Origin: Paenibacillus polygoni
Lineage (GTDB): Bacteria > Bacillota > Bacilli > Paenibacillales > Paenibacillaceae
DNA: 64,000 nt
Assembly: GCF_030263935.1 (NCBI RefSeq)
Contig: NZ_CP127162.1
Coordinates: forward strand, 1,249,501 to 1,313,500
Direction of reading: 5' to 3'
The position numbers were made by a program, and so were the translations under genes. The notes below the pieces were generated by a model, which was not told the origin of the DNA, did no database searches, and was given only the letters and a program-made list of their open reading frames with translations. Shown one piece after another: positions 50,269 through 57,748 of this stretch (the first letter of the stretch is position 1; the number at the start of each line of letters is the position of its first letter).

Positions 50269-51428
50269 TCTTTAATAAGATTGGATTATTTGCAGTTGCA
50301 CAAGTTTCATTTATATTAACAGGATTTACACTAATTGTTTATGCCTTAGGGATCTATACGAAAATGAATCGAAATTTCAAATCGATAGTGTTGAGAATTG
50401 GTATATGGATTTCTCTAATCGTTTTAATTTCGGTTACTGCATTTTTATTAATTTTTGTAATTTCTCCAAAACCAGTTACTTTATATTTGCAAAGTACTAA
50501 TGGGGCAGAAAATACTTACAATGTACAGCCATCAACAACCAAAATTATTGATGGTAAATATCAGTTGACTAGTAATATTCAATACGGAGAAAAATATCCA
50601 CGAAGTAATTTAAATATCATTACACCAAATGGTCAATTTGACGAAAAGCGTCCAACATATTTTTATGTTCATGGTGGCGGCTTTATAATGGGAGACTCAA
50701 TGCAAGGAGATCCTAACGCAGAATCGGCCAATAATGCTACGTTATACCATTATGAAAAAATGATTGATCAAGGTTATAACGTAGTAACAATAAACTACGC
50801 ATTGGCTCCTCAATATGTACACCCAACACCTGTCATACAATTAACTGAAGCTGTGCAATTCATGCAAAAAAATGGAGATAAATTCGGTATTAATATGGAT
50901 GACGTAGTCTTTGCCGGTGGTAGTTCTGGAGGATATATAGTTACAGAATTTACAACAATCCAAGCAAACCCTAAGTTTGCAAAAGAAGTGGGAATTGATC
51001 CCATTATTGAACTAAAGAATATTAAAGCTTTAGTATTAGAATCATCCCCGTTTGATGCGAATCGCGGCCATAGAACGGTAAAAGAAAGTGTATTTACTGA
51101 CTATGTCTTCGGTCAAAGTTTGGCTGCGTATATCAATGAGCCGGTGATCAGCAGTGATAAAGAAAAATTAGAGCTTCTAAATTTAATTCCAAAAGCGACG
51201 AGTAATTTTCCTCCAACCTTTATTAGTGACGGGAACACTGGTACATTTGCAGACCAGGCGGAGGATTATTATCACCAATTAAAAGAACTTGGGGTTAAAA
51301 CCGACTTGTACATTCCTGATATAAATGAAGGTGAAGAAGGTCATGGTTTTATGGTGCAAAATATTGAGAGTATAGCAGCGCAAACTTACCTTGAAAGAAA
51401 ATTTGATTTTCTAGATAGTTTAGATTGA
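50265..51428 (+). CDS. Membrane-anchored alpha/beta hydrolase (esterase/lipase)
   Basis: Two N-terminal membrane helices (residues about 5-30 and 42-65) precede the hydrolase domain. It has the oxyanion HGGGFIMGDS, the nucleophile elbow VFAGGSSGGYIVTEF, and a C-terminal His in EGEEGHGFMVQN, the order of the hormone-sensitive-lipase/carboxylesterase family. 387 residues. It is the last gene of the MarR-controlled operon and may hydrolyse the compound that releases MarR; that is an inference. A terminator follows. Confidence 0.88.
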   Translation: MIFNKIGLFAVAQVSFILTGFTLIVYALGIYTKMNRNFKSIVLRIGIWISLIVLISVTAFLLIFVISPKPVTLYLQSTNGAENTYNVQPSTTKIIDGKYQLTSNIQYGEKYPRSNLNIITPNGQFDEKRPTYFYVHGGGFIMGDSMQGDPNAESANNATLYHYEKMIDQGYNVVTINYALAPQYVHPTPVIQLTEAVQFMQKNGDKFGINMDDVVFAGGSSGGYIVTEFTTIQANPKFAKEVGIDPIIELKNIKALVLESSPFDANRGHRTVKESVFTDYVFGQSLAAYINEPVISSDKEKLELLNLIPKATSNFPPTFISDGNTGTFADQAEDYYHQLKELGVKTDLYIPDINEGEEGHGFMVQNIESIAAQTYLERKFDFLDSLD

Positions 51429-51455
51429 TCTTTGAACAGAAAGTGAAACTATAGA

Positions 51456-51514
51456 AACACTTCTTTAACTGGAGTCGATGTATTTTAATCACTCTTGTTA
51501 GAGAAGTGTTTTTT
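51456..51514 (+). terminator. Terminator of the MarR-hydrolase operon
   Basis: AAACACTTCTTTAAC pairs with GTTAGAGAAGTGTTT with one mismatch across a 28-nt loop, followed by TTTT. Confidence 0.75.
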
Positions 51515-51632
51515 CGACTTTTTCTGAGTGCATTGGAAAGAAGCTTTAAATATTGATACTTGAAAATTTTAGATCATTAGTAATTATTGTGGGGTGACAA
51601 AACTTTTGCTATTTTCGATTCAGTTTCTTTGA

Positions 51633-51815
51633 CTCTTCATTTGGATTGCACTGGTTATTCATGTAGAAGTGCAAAACGATCCACCAAAGATTTTACCTAA
51701 ATTCCATAATGCTCACTTTGGTGATTCCTAGCAGTTTGAGAAACCAGATCCAGATGCAGGACTGAAACTCCTTATTCACTCCATTTATGATGAACCTCAC
51801 TATCGATGGTATTAA
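51633..51815 (+). pseudogene. Gene remnant with in-frame TAG
   Basis: A frame open from 51633 reads IALVIHVEVQNDPPKILPKF and HNAHFGDS, then TAG 51729-51731, then QFEKPDPDAGLKLLIHSIYD and EPHYRWY to TAA 51813-51815. No start site is seen. It reads like the C-terminal half of a real protein, not identified. Confidence 0.35.
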
Positions 51816-51837
51816 ACTATTCTGCCAGCTACAGAAA

Positions 51838-51908
51838 AAGCAACCGGTCTGTTGATCGGTTGCTTACTTGTTCTTTTGAACTATCGTTTTTCCGTTAGCG
51901 TAACAATA
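51838..51908. repeat. Two-hairpin repeat, copy 3
   Basis: AAGCAACCG/CGGTTGCTT (51839-51847 and 51857-51865), linker ACTTGTTC, then TTGAACTATCG opposite CGTTAGCGTAACAA (51893-51906). It lies 8 bp beyond the stop codon of the minus-strand gene at 51917. Confidence 0.75.
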
Positions 51909-51916
51909 AATTTAGA

Positions 51917-52384
51917 TTATAGCATTGAATCCGCTATTTTTTGGATTTCCTGATCATCAAGTGGCCTTCCTGTAAAATCAGTAATTATATACTGTATTCC
52001 TGAGTGAACAAAAGTTAAGCTTTTATAATCTCTAGTTAACAAAATAGCTGGAACTTCTCCTTTTAAGAATAATTTCTTTGCATAGGAAGCTCCATCATAA
52101 TGCTTAATACGATCAAATTTTTTATTCTCTTTACTAATGCTTAATAATATTTGATCTCCTGCCTCAAATCCATAATATCGGACTTCTATTTGTTCTTTAC
52201 TGATATCTTTTGTTTCAGTTTTTTTTATATTGTAAGGAAGAAACGTAGGAAGAGTTATTTTTAACCCACTCCGATTTTCATATGACTTGATAACTTTCTC
52301 TTCAGTTTGATCAATGTTCACCCATTCGTTATGTCCTGATACGTTTATCATCACCATTAATACGAGTACTATGTAGTTAAACAA
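51917..52384 (-). CDS. Secreted protein, DUF4367-like
   Basis: A short N-terminal signal (IVLVLMVMINVSG) begins a 155-residue protein. The body has LPTFLPYNIKKTETKD, QIEVRYYGFEAGDQILLSIS, then GIQYIITDFTGRPLDDQEIQ and KIADSML at the end. The G-x-x-Y-x-I-T-x-x-x-x-x-x-x-x-E-x-x-x-I-A-x-S ending is like that of DUF4367 and related anti-sigma-associated domains. The gene is on the minus strand like the next five genes. The first of a run of small exported proteins. Confidence 0.55.
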   Translation of the reverse strand: MFNYIVLVLMVMINVSGHNEWVNIDQTEEKVIKSYENRSGLKITLPTFLPYNIKKTETKDISKEQIEVRYYGFEAGDQILLSISKENKKFDRIKHYDGASYAKKLFLKGEVPAILLTRDYKSLTFVHSGIQYIITDFTGRPLDDQEIQKIADSML

Positions 52385-52510
52385 TCTTGTTCCTCCTTAA
52401 TAAAAGATCCATGTTTTTATTAAGGTTACCTGAGCAAAACTTATTATTCATCGAGATAAAGTTTCGTACATTTCGTCACGCTATCCTACTCTGCTGGTTT
52501 GTAAATAAAA

Positions 52511-52584
52511 GAGAGCAGTTGCCAAGTGGTAAGCTGCTCCCTGCTGTGTTCATCTAACGTTTATTCTGTTAGCTCAATGAAGAA
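52511..52584. repeat. Two-hairpin repeat, copy 4
   Basis: GAGCAG/CTGCTC (52513-52518 and 52534-52539) around TTGCCAAGTGGTAAG, then TTCATCTAAC (52549-52558) against GTTAGCTCAATGAA (52569-52582). Confidence 0.65.
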
Positions 52585-52611
52585 CTCGGAATATAAATAC
52601 TAAATTACTAT

Positions 52612-52929
52612 TTACTTTCTAACAGCTATCCCGTATTTTTCTGGATGATTGATGTACTCTTCATAATTAAGTGATCCTTTAAACTCAAATAACTTAGATG
52701 TATTGTTGTATTCAAACACCAGTAGTTGTCCACGAATGCCAGAATGCGTTCCGTCATCTTTCACACCAATAATGTTTGAGGAAATTTGGATGAATTCGTT
52801 ATTACTGCTTACAGTTACATTGGATGGTGGAATAATTGTTGGTTCAACCTTTTGGTTAGGTTTAAAGGCAATGATCAACAAGCTTAACAGTATTCCAGTT
52901 AATATTATCTTCGTGTAGTTTTCATTCAT
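52612..52929 (-). CDS. Small membrane-anchored protein
   Basis: An N-terminal anchor (KIILTGILLSLLIIAF) and a domain of about 80 residues with VSSNNEFIQISSNIIGVKDD, QLLVFEYNNTSKLFEFKGSL and a terminal HPEKYGIAVRK. 105 residues, GGAGG in front of the ATG. The family is not recognised. Next to two-hairpin repeats on both sides. Confidence 0.5.
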   Translation of the reverse strand: MNENYTKIILTGILLSLLIIAFKPNQKVEPTIIPPSNVTVSSNNEFIQISSNIIGVKDDGTHSGIRGQLLVFEYNNTSKLFEFKGSLNYEEYINHPEKYGIAVRK

Positions 52930-53051
52930 AATATCCTCCTAAGACGCTTTTTTAAATAGCATATGTTTATATTCACCAAGTACCATAAAACCCTTTGTGA
53001 GGAATATTTATGTGTCTGTTTAATCAACTTTCCTGCCGGTTTACATAACTA

Positions 53052-53086
53052 AAAGGAGCAACTGCCAACTGGCAAGCTGCTCCTCC
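53052..53086. repeat. Two-hairpin repeat, copy 5 (first hairpin only)
   Basis: AGGAGCA (53054-53060) pairs with TGCTCCT (53078-53084), with an inner TGCCAACTGGCA. Confidence 0.5.
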
Positions 53087-53120
53087 ATACATTGGGGATG
53101 ATATTCCTATAAGCTTAAAG

Positions 53121-53195
53121 AAAAGCAACCGGTTTATTGATCAGTTGCTTACTTTTTCTTCTTGAACCATATTTTCGCTAACAATATTGAATCTA
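53121..53195. repeat. Two-hairpin repeat, copy 6
   Basis: AAAGCAACCGG then ATCAGTTGCTT (53122-53150), linker ACTTTTTCTTC, then TTGAACCATATTTTCGCTAACAA, an eroded second hairpin. Confidence 0.55.
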
Positions 53196-53264
53196 ATAGT
53201 CTCTCATAAATCACAACACGTCATCTAAAGAGAAGGTTACGATCAAATTTCTGAATCGAGATCT

Positions 53265-53645
53265 TTATTTATCCTCTATTAGCTCATCAAATTTTTCAAC
53301 GAAATTTGATATCTTAGAATCTAATTCTTGATCTGCTTCACCGTTCATATAATAATAGACTATCAAATTACCATTATTCACAAGAAAAGTTTTATACTTA
53401 GGATCTTTGAAAGATTTTTCTTGTTCCTCTGCTTCTTCTGTATCTTTAAGAAAATATATAGCAAAATTCGCATCTTTATTTAAAAAATAATGATAATAAT
53501 TTTCCTCCATATTATCCCCGAATGTTACTTCGATTCCTTCATTACTTAACATGTCTCCAACTTTTTTAGGAGATATCTTGTCTCCACAAGCAGTTAATAA
53601 CAAAGTTAAACAGAAACATATTGCTAAAGACCATAACTTTTTCAT
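53265..53645 (-). CDS. Small lipoprotein of unknown function
   Basis: The lipobox LLLTACGDK lies at residues 16-24, so it is lipid-anchored. The mature part of about 105 residues is acidic: KKVGDMLSNEGIEVTFGDNM, FLKDTEEAEEQEKSFKDP and SKISNFVEKFDELIEDK. ATG 53645 has a weak AAGGAGTAAC upstream. It is directly downstream of the two exported proteins at 53665 and 54594, so the three are likely one operon. Function unknown. Confidence 0.6.
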   Translation of the reverse strand: MKKLWSLAICFCLTLLLTACGDKISPKKVGDMLSNEGIEVTFGDNMEENYYHYFLNKDANFAIYFLKDTEEAEEQEKSFKDPKYKTFLVNNGNLIVYYYMNGEADQELDSKISNFVEKFDELIEDK

Positions 53646-53664
53646 TAGTTACTCCTTATTTCTC

Positions 53665-54594
53665 TTATTTTTTAATGTGTAAATGATATTGTAAATCTGC
53701 AGATGAACCTAATGCAGATGATACTTTAAAATAATAGGTTCCTGGACTTAGATATACATCGTTCCGTTCATCATAACCATCAGCACTATCTGCAAGTCTC
53801 GCGACTTGTGTTCCAGAACTGTTAAATATAGTAACATTATAGTTATAACTACCTTTAGGATTATTTAATATTACCTTATGATAGCCACCTGTTGTAGCTT
53901 GAAATTTCCAGTAGTCAGGATCTTGAGTTGAGGTAATTGTTCCTCCTCCCCATTCATTAACTAATATGTCATCTGGAGAAACAGCCATTGAGTTATTGTC
54001 TTCCCATTCATATCTGTACCTTTGATTATCTGGAGCCGTAAATTCCGGGTCAAAAGGAACAAGAATTGCACTAGAATTACCATTCACACAATATTTCCCA
54101 CACCCGTAGTTAGTTCCTTCTTGTGCAGTTATTTTATACATACTCTTTGTACTATCAGTATTATCCAATTTAACTGTCGAATAATACCACTTACCTGATA
54201 CAAATTCATTAGGATCGTATGATCCTACAGAAACATCTGGTTCACTTTTACTACCTGCAACACCCCAGCTGTTTAAAATTTGTGTATCTAAATATGGATC
54301 CGGAAAATTAGATTCAAAAGCTGATCCCGCTGCATCCCTAGCAAAGGCTTTATTTTCGTAATCATAAAAAACTGCTGAATGCTCATAAGTATCAAATGTA
54401 GAATCATAGAAACCTACTGTAGCACTCCTAAAATAAATTTGTTGATGACTAAATCTTTCATAACTTGAAGTAACATATATACTAGAGTCTCCTTTCCAAG
54501 GAACCCAATCTTCAGCTGGAGCAGCATTTACATTAGAAACACCTATAAAAATCATCATTGTCGCAAGAACTATCGATATGAATTTTTTAAACAT
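53665..54594 (-). CDS. Secreted protein with C-terminal PPC-like domain
   Basis: A signal peptide ends at NVNA-APA. The central part (about residues 30-210) has YDSTFDTYEHSAVFYDYENK and NYGCGKYCVNGNSSAILVPF, with two close Cys. The last 100 residues (DPDYWKFQATTGGYHKVILN, GSYNYNVTIFNSSGTQVARL, YLSPGTYYFKVSS) are a bacterial pre-peptidase C-terminal (PPC) domain, found at the end of many secreted enzymes and usually cut off or used for binding. 309 residues. The catalytic identity of the central part is not clear. Its start overlaps the stop of the gene at 54594 by one base. Confidence 0.6.
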   Translation of the reverse strand: MFKKFISIVLATMMIFIGVSNVNAAPAEDWVPWKGDSSIYVTSSYERFSHQQIYFRSATVGFYDSTFDTYEHSAVFYDYENKAFARDAAGSAFESNFPDPYLDTQILNSWGVAGSKSEPDVSVGSYDPNEFVSGKWYYSTVKLDNTDSTKSMYKITAQEGTNYGCGKYCVNGNSSAILVPFDPEFTAPDNQRYRYEWEDNNSMAVSPDDILVNEWGGGTITSTQDPDYWKFQATTGGYHKVILNNPKGSYNYNVTIFNSSGTQVARLADSADGYDERNDVYLSPGTYYFKVSSALGSSADLQYHLHIKK

Positions 54595-55313
54595 TAATTT
54601 TGTACCTCCGACGTAACCGTGTTAATTGGTTTCCAATTTTCATTATCTCCAGTTACTTTTTCTACTAATCTAACTTCTTCCTGTGACTTTAATTTTAAAA
54701 GATTTTCACCAGTTCCCTTTACTTTTAAGCCATATATTTTTAGTCCGTCATTGTTAAGTTCATTCAATCTCTCTTTAAATACATGAATAAGTTCTTTTTT
54801 TGCTTCCACAGAACGTTGTTCCTCTTGTGCTTTTTCTGCATTGGGATTTTGTTCTAATATAAGTGATCTTTCTTTTAGAGAAACTTCTTCCTCATAATTT
54901 TCAATTTGATTTACAAGCATAGTTTTGAGATCATCTTCATATTTAACCACTGCATCTTCAATTGTTTGGTCCTCTTCTAAAATAAATCCACCGCTGATTA
55001 CTTCGTCTTCATACGTGTATGCATGATACATTGCTTCGATTTCTATTCCCGTTTCAGTTGAAATCGCTTTAGCAATTTCAACTTCATGCTGTCCATCTAA
55101 GGAGATTAATGCCTCTATTTCTTGATTCGTGTTCTCTTCTAGTATTTTCAGCTCTTTCTCTGAAGTATTAATTCTATCACTAATTGTGAATTCATCTGAA
55201 TTAAGAGCTGGATTCTCTGCCTTTAAAGTTGGTGTATTAAATACGATTCCAATTGCCATTAGAGTAGTAAAAAATAGACCTCCTATAATCAGTTTATTTT
55301 TTTTGTTTTTCAT
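54594..55313 (-). CDS. Exported coiled-coil protein
   Basis: The N-terminal KNKLIIGGLFFTTLMAIGIV is a signal anchor with basic residues in front. The body is rich in E, K, Q and leucine, with long helices such as INTSEKELKILEENTNQEIE, YEDDLKTMLVNQIENYEEEV and NAEKAQEEQRSVEAKKELIH, likely coiled-coil. A C-terminal beta segment KIYGLKVKGTGENLLKLKSQ follows. 239 residues, GGAGG before the ATG. The gene shares one base with the secreted PPC protein gene, so both are made together. The coiled-coil may form a partner for that protein; this is a guess. Confidence 0.55.
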   Translation of the reverse strand: MKNKKNKLIIGGLFFTTLMAIGIVFNTPTLKAENPALNSDEFTISDRINTSEKELKILEENTNQEIEALISLDGQHEVEIAKAISTETGIEIEAMYHAYTYEDEVISGGFILEEDQTIEDAVVKYEDDLKTMLVNQIENYEEEVSLKERSLILEQNPNAEKAQEEQRSVEAKKELIHVFKERLNELNNDGLKIYGLKVKGTGENLLKLKSQEEVRLVEKVTGDNENWKPINTVTSEVQN

Positions 55314-55470
55314 ACGTCCTCCTGAGTTGTATTGTTTATTTTCAATTGGAAACTATATACTAATATTATCAGAAAATACAGGAAAAATATAACAATTAAT
55401 ATTCTCTATGCTAGATAGAACTAAGAAAGTTATCATCTTAATAGTCGATAATATAAGAGGCACTTTAAGT

Positions 55471-55501
55471 GTAGAAAGTATCACACTGTAATACTTTCTA
55501 C
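55471..55501. other. Perfect 11-bp hairpin
   Basis: GTAGAAAGTAT (55471-55481) pairs perfectly with ATACTTTCTAC (55491-55501). No T-tract follows. It lies about 20 bp before a tiny reading frame at 55521 and may be an operator or the stem of a leader. Confidence 0.4.
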
Positions 55502-55520
55502 ATACATTTTAGAGAGGTTA

Positions 55521-55589
55521 ATGATGCTAGCATTAAAATATACAGAGTTCCCAGATACATATATTGAATTCTCAAATAGAGGAATATAA
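55521..55589 (+). CDS. Possible 22-residue micro-ORF
   Basis: AGAGAGG stands 5-8 bases before ATG 55521. The frame reads MMLALKYTEFPDTYIEFSNR and two more residues to TAA 55587-55589. The composition is protein-like, but it may be only the start of a lost gene. Confidence 0.25.
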   Translation: MMLALKYTEFPDTYIEFSNRGI

Positions 55590-55657
55590 CCCTCTTCCAA
55601 CAGAAATAGATTGCGATAACTATAAATTTTAGAAATGAAAAAAATCAGATACAAAAC

Positions 55658-55756
55658 TTAAATAGCTTCAATTTCATTTAGTTTTTGTTCAAGATTATTT
55701 ATATCTTCATTTTTCTTGGCTACAAGTTTTAAAAAGTTATTCCGAAGTCTCAGCAT
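55658..55756 (-). CDS. Possible 32-residue coiled-coil remnant
   Basis: On the minus strand ATG 55756 begins MLRLRNNFLKLVAKKNEDIN and NLEQKLNEIEAI, ending at TAA 55658-55660. It has heptad-like spacing of leucine and asparagine. No ribosome site. It may be the tail of a decayed gene. Confidence 0.25.
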   Translation of the reverse strand: MLRLRNNFLKLVAKKNEDINNLEQKLNEIEAI

Positions 55757-55788
55757 TAATTAAACTAATCTGTTCGTTAGCTAAAAGA

Positions 55789-55861
55789 AAAAGCAACCGG
55801 TCTTTTGAGCGGCTGCTTACTTGTTCTTATTGAGCTATCGTTTTACAGTTAGCTTAATGAG
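55789..55861. repeat. Two-hairpin repeat, copy 7 (best preserved)
   Basis: AAGCAACCGG (55791-55800) then GCGGCTGCTT (55809-55818), linker ACTTGTTC, then TTATTGAGCTATCG (55827-55840) against AGTTAGCTTAATGA (55847-55860). An extra TTCGTTAGCT precedes it at 55773. Confidence 0.75.
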
Positions 55862-55913
55862 TTATCTCTAATAAAATCAATCATTCGGCAATGTCCAACC
55901 CCCTTAATTAATT

Positions 55914-56096
55914 TCAGGTGGTCCCTCCAGAAGCAAATTGATATAACCCAATTGAAATTAAAAACAGTACGAGAAAGATAATTCCGATTAGTACTACTAT
56001 CTTGAATGTTCCAGAAGATTGCGATTTATGTTTGAGTTGACTTTCGACACTTATCAATCGATCTTTAATTTCTTGAATTTCTTTTTCGTGTTCCAT
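55914..56096 (-). CDS. Small XhlA-like coiled-coil membrane protein
   Basis: It has 60 residues: a charged helix EIQEIKDRLISVESQLKHKS, then one membrane helix IVVLIGIIFLVLFLISIGLY. This is the plan of the hemolysin XhlA family of phage lysis proteins, though the match is by plan alone. GGGGAG precedes the ATG. It stands alone between two-hairpin repeats and the gene at 56421. Confidence 0.5.
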   Translation of the reverse strand: MEHEKEIQEIKDRLISVESQLKHKSQSSGTFKIVVLIGIIFLVLFLISIGLYQFASGGTT

Positions 56097-56185
56097 TATT
56101 TCTCCCCTTCACTTAGGTTCATACTTTTTTTAATTAAGTGATTTTTCTTAGAATTACTGCTGTACAGACAGATACAACACTAGCT

Positions 56186-56214
56186 AAGTTTTTTCGTTAG
56201 CGTAAACATCAAAT
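56186..56214. repeat. Two-hairpin repeat, partial copy 8
   Basis: CTAAGTTTTTTCGTTAGCGTAA resembles the second hairpin (CGTTAGC). The first hairpin is not present. Confidence 0.35.
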
Positions 56215-56420
56215 TATATCGATAAAGATGGATAAAGATGAAATGATTTGTTGCTGTAAATTATTACTTAAACCCTCTCAAATCGGAGTACAATGTTTTC
56301 AAGATTATCCTTGCTAGCCTTTACCTGAATACCTTGGGACTGTATAACCGTATGGGTTGGAGATAATGATTTTATAGCAAATATATCATCGATTTTTAAC
56401 ATCACACTTTTATAGATTTA

Positions 56421-57017
56421 TTACTCATGGATTTGCATAGCTACCGCTTTAAGGTAATCAACTGTCACATCAGGATCAACAGTTGCAATTACATAGAGAT
56501 GATCGTTTGATACTATATATACGACTTTTGGTTGGTCATCTATAATTACTGCTTTGTATCCATTAATTTCCTCTACACTGATTTTAGCGGCATCATAATA
56601 TTCCGAATTTTTAAAATATTCTACTGTTGATTCTTGAGTTCCCTGTATATCATTTTGAAAAATTTGGATCTCAGATCCACTTTTCAGCTTATAATCAACT
56701 CTAGTTTGAATTTCATCACCAAAATCAGTTGCCAAAGCGTTCAAATCAATAATTGGGTTTTCACTAATTTCTGTGACTGCAGCTTTAGACTTGCTAGAAA
56801 GAGGCTTGCCTACTAAATCCAAAGGAATATGATTTCCTGCTTGATAAACCTCTAATAAAGGAGTAGTTGTATACGAGTAGTCAGTTGATACATCAGCAGT
56901 TTGTTCCACTTTATATGAAGCTGTTATTGTTTCATCACTGGCGTATACATTCAAGGTATATGCTCCTCCAAGAAGTAATGTAGCAGCAAGACTACAGGAA
57001 AGTATTTTTTTCTTCAT
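56421..57017 (-). CDS. Secreted protein of unknown function
   Basis: The signal peptide is KKKILSCSLAATLLLGGAYT with a cut near VYA-SDE. The 198-residue protein has SSKSKAAVTEISENPIIDLN in the middle and ends with SVEEINGYKAVIIDDQPKVV, YIVSNDHLYVIATVDPDVTV and DYLKAVAMQIHE. The 'ING-x-x-A-V-x-x, Y-x-I-x-x, L-x-x-I/V-A-x-x-I' ending resembles DUF4367-like domains such as that of 51917. GGGG and a good spacing lie before the ATG. Function unknown. Confidence 0.55.
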   Translation of the reverse strand: MKKKILSCSLAATLLLGGAYTLNVYASDETITASYKVEQTADVSTDYSYTTTPLLEVYQAGNHIPLDLVGKPLSSKSKAAVTEISENPIIDLNALATDFGDEIQTRVDYKLKSGSEIQIFQNDIQGTQESTVEYFKNSEYYDAAKISVEEINGYKAVIIDDQPKVVYIVSNDHLYVIATVDPDVTVDYLKAVAMQIHE

Positions 57018-57223
57018 TTTTATCCATCCCCTATATACTTATATATTTTTTCCTTGCTCTTTAAATATTACTAGAGAAGTATATCACGTCATCGTTATAC
57101 TCATCAGTCATAATTTACCAATATTAATATTATTTCTATAATGACTCTTTAGTAATAGGGAATAATATTAACAAACATGCATACATCCACAAAACATCTA
57201 TACTACACAGCTACCACACATTT

Positions 57224-57256
57224 ATTGAACTATACTGCCCGTTAACTTAACGAAAG
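57224..57256. repeat. Two-hairpin repeat, partial copy 9
   Basis: TTATTGAACTATACTGCCCG faces GTTAACTTAACGA, the second hairpin of the repeat without the first. Confidence 0.4.
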
Positions 57257-57269
57257 GCAATTGTAATTT

Positions 57270-57437
57270 TTACTGTTTCCTATCAATAAATATCCAAGTG
57301 TAATATATCAACCAAAATACAATAGGAACCAGCAACACATAATGTCTCTGATTTGCTGGAAAAAAGTAAAGTAAAAATAGCCCGATTATAAACATTGGTG
57401 GCATTAGAATAAAGAACTTCTTCTTATCCAGGTGCAT
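57270..57437 (-). CDS. Small two-helix membrane protein, 55 residues
   Basis: On the minus strand ATG 57437 reads MHLDKKKFFILMPPMFIIGL, then FLLYFFPANQRHYVLLVPIV and FWLIYYTWIFIDRKQ to TAA 57270-57272. Two hydrophobic helices and charged ends give a sensible membrane protein. GAGGGG touches the ATG, which is too close for a good ribosome site, so the start is uncertain. Confidence 0.5.
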   Translation of the reverse strand: MHLDKKKFFILMPPMFIIGLFLLYFFPANQRHYVLLVPIVFWLIYYTWIFIDRKQ

Positions 57438-57748
57438 CCCCTCTATTTCGTTTTTTTTTGTTTAATTCTAACAAAAAAACCACCCTATAACATAATTGAC
57501 TTGCTGGTTAGCCGAACAGACTACCAAAGATCGACGGCTTGTTGTCATGGTGCTATCGTTTCTCGTTTGCTTGAATCAACTTTCTAAACATATCAGCTTT
57601 GGTTCATAAAGTATTCTACCTTTGATGCATGATCTCTCTATGTGCCGTTTCGAAATTTCATGTGAGAAAAGAAGGGGATAAGTGCAATAATATGGAACAA
57701 CTACATAGCCATTAACATTACTGATGAACATATAAATGAGGTTAGAAA
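57438..57748. other. Gene-free stretch
   Basis: No gene is supported. A faint copy of the second hairpin of the repeat family (GTGCTATCGTTTCTCGTTTGCTTGAATCA) lies near 57548-57576. The rest is AT-rich. Confidence 0.4.
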
